Notes under the pieces: generated by a model
Database searches by the model: none
What the model was told of the DNA's origin: nothing
The model's input: the letters and a program-made list of their open reading frames with translations, nothing else
Shown: positions 51,986 through 59,853 of the stretch, in pieces
Position numbering within the stretch: position 1 is the first letter of the stretch
Layout of the letters: the number at the start of each line of letters is the position of its first letter
From: an uncultured Pseudomonadota bacterium
Lineage (GTDB): Bacteria > Pseudomonadota > Gammaproteobacteria > Steroidobacterales > Woeseiaceae
Direction: 5' to 3'
Assembly (NCBI GenBank): GCA_913055625.1
Contig: CAJXJW010000010.1
Span: forward strand, 54,725 to 118,724
Length of the DNA stretch: 64,000 nucleotides
Translations under genes and position numbers: made by a program

Positions 51986-53992
51986 TCAAAGGGTAACTCG
52001 CACGACGCCGTACGGGTTCAACCGGAGGGCGTCGGTACGCAACACGACTGCGGTGCGGGCGAGCGCGTCCGGCGCCGCGCAGCAGTCGGTGAACGTTTCC
52101 TCGTCCAGGGTCTCGACGGTTGCTTCCGGCCCGACGCCGTCGACACGAACCGGGAGCTTTTTGGCGGTCAGGTTCGCGAGCCACAGTTCCCGGCGACTGC
52201 CGGCATCGACAGCCACCGCGGCGAGTGCGCCGGGGTCGGAAATCTCTGCCCGGCGCACGATCGCGCCGGCGAGACGCGCCAGGCCGGCAATGACGTGATA
52301 CACGGGAAATACGCTTCCGGGTGACGCGAGTTCATCGAACCCGGGCTGGTGCCACGGCATCGGCTGCCACGCGATGGCGAATGGCCCGGCCGCCGACGAG
52401 AGGCACAACCCGTCCACGCCGCCGACCGCGGCCTTCGCGATATAGCCGAGCGTCCAGGCCGCATTGAACAGGCCGCGCTGCCGGGGGTCCACCTCCGCCA
52501 TTGCCGTGCGCCCGTTGTCGGGATTCGGCGCCGTCGAGGCGCCGTAGGGATTGAATCGCATGCCGATTGCCGTAGGCCCGATCCAGTACGGCTTGCCGGG
52601 CGCAATGGCGCGCACCGAACGAAAAATCCAGGGCAGTGTTTGCAGCGTCTGCATGACCGACAGGTCGTCTGCCGCATGCACGAGGGGGCTGGTACTGTGG
52701 GTGACGATGTCGAGCGCTTCGACCGGCGGACGACGACGGTTCAACTCCGTGAAGTAGCTGTGCATGCCTCCCGCAACGCGGGCCTTCGGAAACGCGCGGC
52801 GCACCGCCGCGTAGACAGCGTCGAGTGGCGGAACGGCCGGCCATGCGCCGCCGGGCTGGAACGACTTCAGGTAGGCCGCCGGCGACACGGAGACCACGGC
52901 CGGCTCGGCGCCCGCACGTTCCACGTATCGGCGCAATGCTTCTACATCCGCATCGAGCACCGCCGCGTCATCCGTCTCATTGCCATCCGCATCGCGCAGC
53001 GGCAGCACGGCCTCCAGCACCAGGCGCGTCCGCGTTGCCTCGGACAGCCGACGATAGGCCGCCATCGTCTCCTCGTCGTGGCCGGCCGACCGGTCGAACG
53101 TACAGAACAACGCGTCGACGCCGGCCTGGCGCACCAGCCCGGCAACGAGCCGGGACGGCTCCAGGTGATCCGGGTGTATCGCGAGACCGAATTCGGGCAC
53201 CCTGCCGGCCGCGCCGTCGTCGAGGGCGACCAAGATCGTTTCCTCGCCGCGGGCGGGCGGCGGCGACACAGCACCTTCCACTTGCAACGCGACGCGTTGC
53301 TCGAAAGTCCGGCCGGCGGGAAGCACGTAGGGATGCGGCTTCGACAATGGTCGTACGTAGGTCTTGTACGAGGCATCGGTCCAGTTGCGCTGATCCTCCA
53401 TCTCGTACGCGTCGCCTTCCATGCGGCAGGACACGCGGCATCCGTCCGCCACGTCATGTGCCAGGGTACGGATGTCGAAGAACGGCTGCGACGGCTTGAT
53501 CGTGTCGGGAAACGCGCTCAGTTCCTCCGTGTTGTCCGTGTGCGTTACGGTGACGGGCCGCCCCGCGACGCCGTCGACCGGGTGGAGGACGACGAAGCCG
53601 GTACGGCTCGTCAGGAAGTCGCGGCCCGGCGTTGCGCTGACCCGGAACTCGAGTTGCCCGTCACGCGCGGCGATGATCTCGGCACGGTAAGTGAGCGGCG
53701 CGTCACCGTTACGGCATTCCGCAGCGTAGCGCACGCGAAAACCGTCATCGTCATTGATCTCGAGGCCGGTGATCCGCGGCGCGCAGGTGCCCCAGTTCTC
53801 GTCGCGGACGATGAAGGCGATGCCGCGTATCGCTTCCCGTCCACCGACGGCGATCCCGCGCAGCGCGCCTTCGTGCAACGTGGCAGTGAGCGGACCGGCA
53901 CGCAACACGTGTGTGTCGGCCGGTTCCTCATCGGTGCCGTACAGGCGGACGTTAGTGCTGATCGCGTCGACGGCGGGTTCGTCGGCTGGCAT
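51986..53992 (-). CDS. apnL: D-apionolactonase-like protein
   Basis: 668-residue cytoplasmic protein. The start VRLYGTDEEPADTHVLRAGPL, then ALRGIAVGGREAIRGIAFIV and NWGTCAPRI, follows the ApnL/D-apionate lactonase family as I know it. A barrel-like middle has VALDDGAAGRVPEFGLAIHP, HSYFTELNRRRPP and HSTSPLVHAADD, then PYWIGPTAIGMRFNPYG and a C-terminal beta domain ending LNPYGVVRVTL. The enzyme hydrolyses D-apionolactone to D-apionate. The ATG at 53992 has GGAG 10 nt upstream; a GTG at 54013, 2 nt after the ApnO stop, is possible. It directly follows apnO. Confidence 0.85.
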   Translation of the reverse strand: MPADEPAVDAISTNVRLYGTDEEPADTHVLRAGPLTATLHEGALRGIAVGGREAIRGIAFIVRDENWGTCAPRITGLEINDDDGFRVRYAAECRNGDAPLTYRAEIIAARDGQLEFRVSATPGRDFLTSRTGFVVLHPVDGVAGRPVTVTHTDNTEELSAFPDTIKPSQPFFDIRTLAHDVADGCRVSCRMEGDAYEMEDQRNWTDASYKTYVRPLSKPHPYVLPAGRTFEQRVALQVEGAVSPPPARGEETILVALDDGAAGRVPEFGLAIHPDHLEPSRLVAGLVRQAGVDALFCTFDRSAGHDEETMAAYRRLSEATRTRLVLEAVLPLRDADGNETDDAAVLDADVEALRRYVERAGAEPAVVSVSPAAYLKSFQPGGAWPAVPPLDAVYAAVRRAFPKARVAGGMHSYFTELNRRRPPVEALDIVTHSTSPLVHAADDLSVMQTLQTLPWIFRSVRAIAPGKPYWIGPTAIGMRFNPYGASTAPNPDNGRTAMAEVDPRQRGLFNAAWTLGYIAKAAVGGVDGLCLSSAAGPFAIAWQPMPWHQPGFDELASPGSVFPVYHVIAGLARLAGAIVRRAEISDPGALAAVAVDAGSRRELWLANLTAKKLPVRVDGVGPEATVETLDEETFTDCCAAPDALARTAVVLRTDALRLNPYGVVRVTL

Positions 53993-54015
53993 CGAGGCGT
54001 CGCTCCGGGACACCG

Positions 54016-54843
54016 TCAGGTAATCCGCTGGATGCTCCTCGCGATCGCGTCGGGCTCGAACACCTTCTTCCAATCCGGCCGGATCAGGTCCGGCTTGCCG
54101 AACTTGATCGCCTTGTAGCAGGCATCCGAAAACGCGCCCTCTATCTCGTCGAAGATCACGGCCGACAGGATATTCATGTGTCCCAGCAGGAACGCCCGCG
54201 CCGCGTCTTTCGGCACCCCGCGCGCAACAACTTCGTCCATCGCTTCCCGGAGCGTCGCGAGCAGCGTGGCGCAAACCGTCTCCGACAGGCCGGGCTCCAG
54301 CAGGGCCATCTGCTCGACCGTCACGCGGAACGTTTGCGAGACCGGGGCATAGATGACCTTCGAGATCTCATCGCCGAGCGCGTAGGCCTCCTCCGGCCCC
54401 TGCATCAGCGCGTTCACGACGCCCTGCCGTGCCTTCGCGCCGCCGAAGTAATCCCGCTTCGCTTCGAGGTCGGTTTCGTCGTTGAAAATGGGTGGATGAC
54501 AGGGGTGGGTAATGAAATAGACCAGGTCGTCGCGTTCCGGGAGATGACCGGCAAACGGCGCGGCCGCGTCGAGCGCGATCACCATGGCGCCCTTACGGAT
54601 CGACGGCGCAAGCTCGTGCGCGATCCTGCCGATCAGCGTGTCCGGCACCGCGAGGATCACCGCGTCGGCATCGGCGACCGCCTCGTTCGCAGGCACGCAG
54701 GTCACCCCGAGTGCTTCCCGCAGCCGCTCCTGCCCGGCGTCGCCGACCTCCACGTGACGGACATCGTAAGGCGTTCCGGCGAGATTCGTGGCGAGCCGCA
54801 GGCCCATCTTTCCGCCGGCACCGATCAACGCAAGCTTGGTCAT
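54016..54843 (-). CDS. apnO: D-apionate oxidoisomerase-like protein
   Basis: 275-residue NAD-dependent enzyme. The Rossmann motif is LALIGAGGKMGLRLATNL (residues 4-21); FITHPCHPPIFNDETD and the C-terminal helical region KVFEPDAIARSIQRI belong to the 6-phosphogluconate-dehydrogenase-like ApnO family. ApnO converts D-apionate to 3-oxo-isoapionate, the substrate of OiaK. It is the first gene of a five-gene leftward operon (ApnO, ApnL, DUF1080, DUF5060, lipoprotein) and is divergent from the GntR regulator across a shared operator. Assignment rests on family pattern plus the adjacent ApnL. Confidence 0.85.
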   Translation of the reverse strand: MTKLALIGAGGKMGLRLATNLAGTPYDVRHVEVGDAGQERLREALGVTCVPANEAVADADAVILAVPDTLIGRIAHELAPSIRKGAMVIALDAAAPFAGHLPERDDLVYFITHPCHPPIFNDETDLEAKRDYFGGAKARQGVVNALMQGPEEAYALGDEISKVIYAPVSQTFRVTVEQMALLEPGLSETVCATLLATLREAMDEVVARGVPKDAARAFLLGHMNILSAVIFDEIEGAFSDACYKAIKFGKPDLIRPDWKKVFEPDAIARSIQRIT

Positions 54844-54940
54844 GTTCGAGCGAACCTGTCTGGACTGTGTCGGAATCGCACACGACCGTGCGCTCCCCTG
54901 GCGCCCCCCGGGACACTCGACTGCAGCGTGGTCGTGCTCT

Positions 54941-54982
54941 ACTGGTATAATAAGATACTACGTATAGCAGATTGTCAACCCG
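54941..54982. promoter_or_regulatory. GntR-type operator and divergent promoters, copy B
   Basis: The palindrome ATAC-TAC-GTAT (54955-54965) sits between TTGACA (54973-54978, minus strand) and TCTTAT (54950-54955), 17 bp apart, pointing at apnO. On the plus strand TGG-TATAAT (54943-54951) is a strong extended -10 for the GntR gene. Only about seven of the 42 bases differ from copy A. Confidence 0.8.
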
Positions 54983-55062
54983 CCACCGCGTACCGCTTTC
55001 CGGCGGCTTTTCTGCTATACAGGCTACGGCCTGGCATACGGACTCAGAGGGCACAATCAAGA

Positions 55063-55782
55063 ATGGGAAGTTCAGAAAAGATCGTAAAAAGAAAACTTTC
55101 AGACGACGTCCTGGACCGGCTGATGCAGCTGATCAATTCCGGCCGGTTCGCACCCGGCGATACCTTCCCTTCCGAACGGGAACTGATGGAGCAATTCGGC
55201 GTGGGCCGGCCTGCCGTCCGCGAGGCGATGCAGTCACTGCAGAGTGCCGGCCTGATTTCGATCCAGCAGGGCCAGCGTCCGCGAGTCACCGTGCCGACCG
55301 CGGTGGACATGTTTTCCCAGATAGATCTCGCAGCACGGCACATCCTCAACAGCTCGCCCGGCTCCCTCGAACACCTGAAGGACGCACGCCTGCTGTTCGA
55401 GGTCGGCATGGTGCGGCGCGCGGCGGAGAACCTCGCGGACCAGGATGCGGACCACATGCGGGCGGCGCTGGACAAGCAGAAGCGCTATTACGAGGTCGAG
55501 CCGGACAAGTTCGTCGAGGCCGACATGGAATTTCACATAGCCATTGCCGAAGCAACGAAGAACCCGATACTCGTCGCGACCTGCCGGGCACTGCTCGACT
55601 GGCTGAAACAGTTCCACACGAACATCGTGCGTCTCGACGGCAAGGAACCGGTGACGATGGGCGAGCACGAGCGCATATTCGAACGTATCGTCGCCCGGGA
55701 CCCGGATGGCGCCGCGTACGCGATGACGGACCACCTGAATCGCTCCCGGGGCACTTTCCGGAATCGCAACGAGGCAGGTTGA
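55063..55782 (+). CDS. GntR-family transcriptional regulator, FCD (FadR/NanR-like) subgroup
   Basis: 239-residue repressor. The winged helix is in residues about 10-75 (VLDRLMQLINSGRFAPGDTF, SERELMEQFGVGRPAVREAM, LQSAGLISIQQGQRPRVTV), then an all-helical FCD ligand domain with metal-binding positions in ARLLFEVGM, EADMEFHIAIAEATKNP and MGEHERIFERIVARD. The ATG at 55063 is preceded by AGAGGG; long open frame upstream is antisense to apnO. FCD regulators bind small acids, so D-apionate or a later intermediate is the natural inducer candidate. Operators of the ATAC-N3-GTAT type are found at its own promoter and at 42998. Confidence 0.93.
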   Translation: MGSSEKIVKRKLSDDVLDRLMQLINSGRFAPGDTFPSERELMEQFGVGRPAVREAMQSLQSAGLISIQQGQRPRVTVPTAVDMFSQIDLAARHILNSSPGSLEHLKDARLLFEVGMVRRAAENLADQDADHMRAALDKQKRYYEVEPDKFVEADMEFHIAIAEATKNPILVATCRALLDWLKQFHTNIVRLDGKEPVTMGEHERIFERIVARDPDGAAYAMTDHLNRSRGTFRNRNEAG

Positions 55783-55847
55783 CGCCGACGAACGCCACTC
55801 GGCGCGCCACGCACACCGAATACCCGCACTACCTAAGGAATGACTGA

Positions 55848-58016
55848 ATGACGATCCGCCAACTGCTGGTCTCCGCGATCGCGGCGGCCCTCGTGTCGGC
55901 TTGCGGCAGCGACGCCCCCGACACACCCGCCGAACCGTCGGACACGCTGCCGGAGATCACGGTGAGCGAGGCTGAACTGGCCGGCAATCCGTTCCTCGAG
56001 GAATGGAACACGCCGTTCGGTATCCAGCCGTTCGACCGCATTCGGCCCGAGCACTTCATGCCCGCGTTCAAGCAGGGCATCCTCGACATGCGGGCGGAGA
56101 TCGCTGCCATTACCGACAACCCGGCGCCCCCTGACTTCGGGAATACGATCCTCGCGATGGAACGTGCCGGCCGGCAGGTGAACCGGGTGCTGTATACGTT
56201 CTCCAGCCTGACGGGGACGGAACTCAACGACGAATTGCGCGCGCTGCAAACGGAACTCTGGCCGATGTGGTCGCGCGAGAGCGACGCGATCACGCTGAAC
56301 GGCAAGCTCTTCGAACGCGTTCAGGCGGTCTACGAACAGCGCGACGCGCTGGACCTGGACGAGCAGGATGCGCGGCTTCTCGAGCTGACGCACCGCGAGT
56401 TCGTCCGCGACGGCGCCGCACTGACAGACGACGACAAGGCGCGGGTGAGCGCGATTAATGCCGAGCTCTCCGAACTCTCGACCCGTTTCGCGCAGAACCT
56501 GCTGGCGGCCACGAACGGCTTCCGCATCCCGGTCCGCGACGAGGCGGATCTCGCGGGATTGTCGGCCGATTTCAAGGACTCGCTCTGGAACGAGGACGAA
56601 CAGGCCTGGGTCCTGGGCTTGAGCCGCTCCGTCTACGAGAACTTCATGACGCAGTCGGAAAACCGCGACCTGCGCAAGCGGATGTTCGACGGCTACCGGT
56701 TGCGCGCAACGCAGGGCGAACACGACAACGGCCCGCTCGCGATCCGTATCGCGCAGCTCCGCGCCCAGCGCGCCGAATTGATGGGCTATGCCTCGCACGC
56801 GCACTACGAGCTCGAAAATCGCATGGCGAAGACCCCGGCGGGCGCCGAAGCGTTCCTGCTCGAGGTTTGGGACCCGGCCCTCGAACAGGCGAAACGCGAC
56901 CGCAGCGACATGCAGGCGCTGGCCGGCGACGGCATCGACTTCGCCGGGCACGACTGGTGGTTTTACGCGGAGAAGCTGCGCAAGGCGCGCTTCGACCTCG
57001 ATGAGAATGCACTGAAGCCGTACTTCCGGATGCAGGACGTGCGGAACGGCGCATTCACGCTGGCGAACCGCCTGTTCGGCCTGACGTTCACGCCCGTCGA
57101 CGTGCCCGTCTGGAACCCGGACGTCGAGGCCTTCGAAGTCCGCGACGCGGACGGGACACACCTCGGCGTCTTCATGAGCGATATGTACGCCCGGGAATCC
57201 AAGCGCGGCGGCGCGTGGATGAACAGCTATCGCGGCGCATCGAACATCGACGGCGAAAACATCCGGCCCATCGTCACCAACAACCTCAACCTCACGAAGC
57301 CGCAGGCCGGGCAGCCCACCCTGATGCGCTTCAGCGAGGTGGAAACCCTGTTTCACGAGTTCGGGCACGGGCTGCACGGGCTGATGACTACGGTGGACTA
57401 CCCGACCTTTTCCGGCGTCGACGGGCCGCGGGACTACACGGAATTCCCCGCGCAGCTGCTGGAGCACTGGACGTCGGAACCGGAGATGCTCGCGATCTAC
57501 GCACGCCACCACGCGACCGGCGAAGTCATTCCGACGGAGCTCGTCGAGCGCCTGCTGGCGGCGAAGAACCACAACCAGGGTTTCAAGACGACCGAGTACA
57601 TCGCCGCGTCGCTGCTCGATCTCCGCTGGCACACGCTGAGTGCGGCGGAGGCCGCGAAGATCACGGACGCGCGCGCATTCGAGGAGTCGGTGCTCGACGA
57701 GTACGGCCTGATCGACGAGATCGAGCCGCGCTACCGGACACAGTACTTCAGTCACACGTTTGCCGGCGGCTATTCCGCCGGCTACTACGCCTACCTTTGG
57801 TCCGAGATCCTCGACGCCGACGGGTTCAACGCGTTCAAGGAAGCGGAAGACCTGTTCGACCCGGAAACCGCCGGACGGCTGCGCCAGTGGGTCTACGAGG
57901 CCGGCGGGTTGCGCGAGGCCGACGAGTTGTACCGCAACTTCCGCGGCAAGGATCCGAGCATCGAGCCGTTGCTGCGTGGCCGGGGCTTCGCGCCGCCGGC
58001 GGGCGGCGTGAACTGA
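55848..58016 (+). CDS. dcp: M3-family metallopeptidase, Dcp-like lipoprotein
   Basis: 722-residue zinc peptidase that removes C-terminal dipeptides. The lipoprotein signal LVSAIAAALVSAC puts the lipid anchor at about Cys19. The thimet-type catalytic site is LFHEFGHGLHGLM (about residue 502), and GPRDYTEFPAQLLEHW and HTFAGGYSAGYYAYLWSEIL are also typical. ATG start with AAGGAATG just upstream. It stands apart from the catabolic operon by 65 nt and marks the end of the island. Peptidyl-dipeptidase activity is expected; whether it is periplasmic-facing was inferred from the lipobox. Confidence 0.93.
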   Translation: MTIRQLLVSAIAAALVSACGSDAPDTPAEPSDTLPEITVSEAELAGNPFLEEWNTPFGIQPFDRIRPEHFMPAFKQGILDMRAEIAAITDNPAPPDFGNTILAMERAGRQVNRVLYTFSSLTGTELNDELRALQTELWPMWSRESDAITLNGKLFERVQAVYEQRDALDLDEQDARLLELTHREFVRDGAALTDDDKARVSAINAELSELSTRFAQNLLAATNGFRIPVRDEADLAGLSADFKDSLWNEDEQAWVLGLSRSVYENFMTQSENRDLRKRMFDGYRLRATQGEHDNGPLAIRIAQLRAQRAELMGYASHAHYELENRMAKTPAGAEAFLLEVWDPALEQAKRDRSDMQALAGDGIDFAGHDWWFYAEKLRKARFDLDENALKPYFRMQDVRNGAFTLANRLFGLTFTPVDVPVWNPDVEAFEVRDADGTHLGVFMSDMYARESKRGGAWMNSYRGASNIDGENIRPIVTNNLNLTKPQAGQPTLMRFSEVETLFHEFGHGLHGLMTTVDYPTFSGVDGPRDYTEFPAQLLEHWTSEPEMLAIYARHHATGEVIPTELVERLLAAKNHNQGFKTTEYIAASLLDLRWHTLSAAEAAKITDARAFEESVLDEYGLIDEIEPRYRTQYFSHTFAGGYSAGYYAYLWSEILDADGFNAFKEAEDLFDPETAGRLRQWVYEAGGLREADELYRNFRGKDPSIEPLLRGRGFAPPAGGVN

Positions 58017-58025
58017 CGCCCTGGC

Positions 58026-58832
58026 TCAGGCCGTCGCGGACAGGATGCGCTCCACGGTCCAGAATGCACCGGTGAGCGCGATCGCGGCTGACAGCGGAAT
58101 GACGACGCGCCGCCGGTAGGCCGTGACCGATGCCCAGCCCGGCAGCCAATGCCGCAGGCCCGCGACGGCCAGGTAGGCGGCCGCGACCACGGCCAGTTGT
58201 CCGATTTCGACGCCGAGGTTGAAACCGATCAGCGCGCTCCAGAACTGGCCGGCCGGCAACCCGAGATCGCCGAAGAAGCCGGCAAACCCGAGGCCGTGCA
58301 CCAGGCCGAACAGGAAGACGACGCCGACGCGCCAACGCGTGAGCTCGGCAAACCCGATGTTCTCCACCGCCACGAACGCGATCGTCCCCGCGATCAGCGG
58401 CTCGACGATGCTGGCGGGCGGCGAAACGACGCCGGCAGCGGCGAGCGCCAGGGTCGCCGTATGCGCGAGCGTGAATGCCGAAATCTGCAGGACGAGATCG
58501 CGATTTCGGCGTGCGGCAAGGAACAGCGCCAGCACGAAGAGGATGTGATCGAGGCCGCCGGGCAGGATGTGCCGGATGCCGATCGACACGTACAGGATCG
58601 CCGTCGAGACCGCACTTCGCTGAAGCCCGTCCGGCGCCACCAACGGCGTCGTGAGCGCGCCGCCGGGCCGGGCGCTGTCCAGCTGCGAGAGGGCCTCGCA
58701 CAGCGCCGGATCCAGGCCGCCTTCGCCCGGCACGCAGAACTCGTCTTCCGGGTGAGCCGCCGCCGGGCCGGCGACGAGCAGCAGCAAAAGGGCGAAACCC
58801 GGCAGGCGCCAGGCATTGCGCAATGAGGGCAT
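58026..58832 (-). CDS. HupE/UreJ-2 family membrane protein
   Basis: 268-residue protein with a signal peptide (LLLLLVAGPAAA), a short periplasmic part with two cysteines (EFCVPGEGGLDPALCEAL) and six or seven hydrophobic helices. The family motif is IGIRHILPGGLDHILFVLALF with FTLAHTATLALA and FGLVHGLGFAGFF, histidine-rich helix faces that suggest metal (nickel, cobalt or copper) transport or sensing. No urease or hydrogenase genes are near. It ends 9 nt from the convergent M3 peptidase gene and is divergent from the next gene, together with which and the dihaem peroxidase it may form a metal-handling module. Confidence 0.85.
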   Translation of the reverse strand: MPSLRNAWRLPGFALLLLLVAGPAAAHPEDEFCVPGEGGLDPALCEALSQLDSARPGGALTTPLVAPDGLQRSAVSTAILYVSIGIRHILPGGLDHILFVLALFLAARRNRDLVLQISAFTLAHTATLALAAAGVVSPPASIVEPLIAGTIAFVAVENIGFAELTRWRVGVVFLFGLVHGLGFAGFFGDLGLPAGQFWSALIGFNLGVEIGQLAVVAAAYLAVAGLRHWLPGWASVTAYRRRVVIPLSAAIALTGAFWTVERILSATA

Positions 58833-58891
58833 CGCCGGAATGTACGGAATTCACCGGGCACGGGCAACGCGGCGTGGCATAGAATAGCGGC

Positions 58892-59845
58892 ATGTTTTCC
58901 GCGTGGTCCCGGATTCGCCGGTTGGCGGTCCTGCCGTTGCTGCTGGTCGCGCCGCCGGTCGCGGCCCACGGCGGCGTGGTCGCCGAAGACGATCTCTGCG
59001 TCATCAACATCGGCTACCTCCGGGCGCACTTCAAGATGTTCGTCCCGGCGGTCTCCGGCCACCGCGAATATTGCGAGGACATCCCGGTTCGCGGCGAGAC
59101 CGTGTTCGTCATGGAGTACCTCCACGACGGCCTGTCGACCGCCGACATCGACCTGCGCATCGTTCGCAACACGACGGGCAAGGGCAATTTCGCCCGGCTG
59201 GCCGACATCGAGGCCCTGCCGGATCTCGAGGCGGTGACGGTCAGCCACGCGCAGGCGATCGTCTCGCCAGGCGTCTACACCGCGCTGCACGGCTTCGACG
59301 AGGACGGCGAGTACATCGGGATCGTGCAGGCGGAGGCTGCCGGAAAGCACTACACCGCGGTGTTTCCGTTCACGGTCGGCGACACGGGCGTCGGCGTCTG
59401 GCCATGGCTGCTCGGGGGCATCGTGCTGCTGCAATTGAACTTCTGGTACTGGACACGTCGCCGCCGACCCGCGGCGACGGCCGCGTTGTTTCTCGCACTG
59501 AGCGCTCCCGCCGCGGCCGACACCTTCATGGTCGATGGCGATCGATTCCGTGTCGCGGCCACCCCGTCGATCGATCCGCTCGTCATCAACGACATGCATT
59601 CCTGGGAGCTCGTGCTGACGGATAGCGACGGCGCGCCTGTCACCGGCGCCAACATCGACCTGGCCGGTGGCATGCCGGCGCACGATCACGGACTGCCCAC
59701 CCGGCCACGGGTGACCGGCCTCGAGGAGCCCGGCCGCTATCGGGTCGACGGCATGCGCTTTCACATGCCGGGCGCGTGGGAACTGGTCCTGACGATCTCG
59801 CTCGGGGCATCTCGCGAGCGCCTCGTACTGGCGCTGGTGCTGTAG
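58892..59845 (+). CDS. Membrane-anchored hypothetical protein with YtkA/FixH-like C-terminal domain
   Basis: 317-residue protein. After a signal peptide (VLPLLLVAPPVAAHGG) there is a periplasmic domain with two cysteines (DDLCVINIG and YCEDIPVRG), a transmembrane helix (WPWLLGGIVLLQLNFWYW, about residues 170-187) followed by RRRRP, a second hydrophobic stretch, and a C-terminal beta domain (SWELVLTDSDGAPVTGANID, AGGMPAHDHGLPTRPRVT, HMPGAWELVLTISLG). The AGGMPAHDHG loop with Met and His is like YtkA/FixH-type copper-related domains. It precedes the dihaem peroxidase gene by 8 nt. Function not assigned. Confidence 0.75.
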   Translation: MFSAWSRIRRLAVLPLLLVAPPVAAHGGVVAEDDLCVINIGYLRAHFKMFVPAVSGHREYCEDIPVRGETVFVMEYLHDGLSTADIDLRIVRNTTGKGNFARLADIEALPDLEAVTVSHAQAIVSPGVYTALHGFDEDGEYIGIVQAEAAGKHYTAVFPFTVGDTGVGVWPWLLGGIVLLQLNFWYWTRRRRPAATAALFLALSAPAAADTFMVDGDRFRVAATPSIDPLVINDMHSWELVLTDSDGAPVTGANIDLAGGMPAHDHGLPTRPRVTGLEEPGRYRVDGMRFHMPGAWELVLTISLGASRERLVLALVL

Positions 59846-59853
59846 GGCGCACC

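Noticed and set aside
54178..55062. Upstream extension of the GntR frame antisense to apnO
   Set aside because: The family N-terminus starts at the ATG at 55063 and the operator/promoter lies before it.
55833..57755. Long minus-strand open frame opposite the M3 peptidase gene
   Set aside because: No domain, no ribosome site; the plus strand has an intact HEFGH peptidase.
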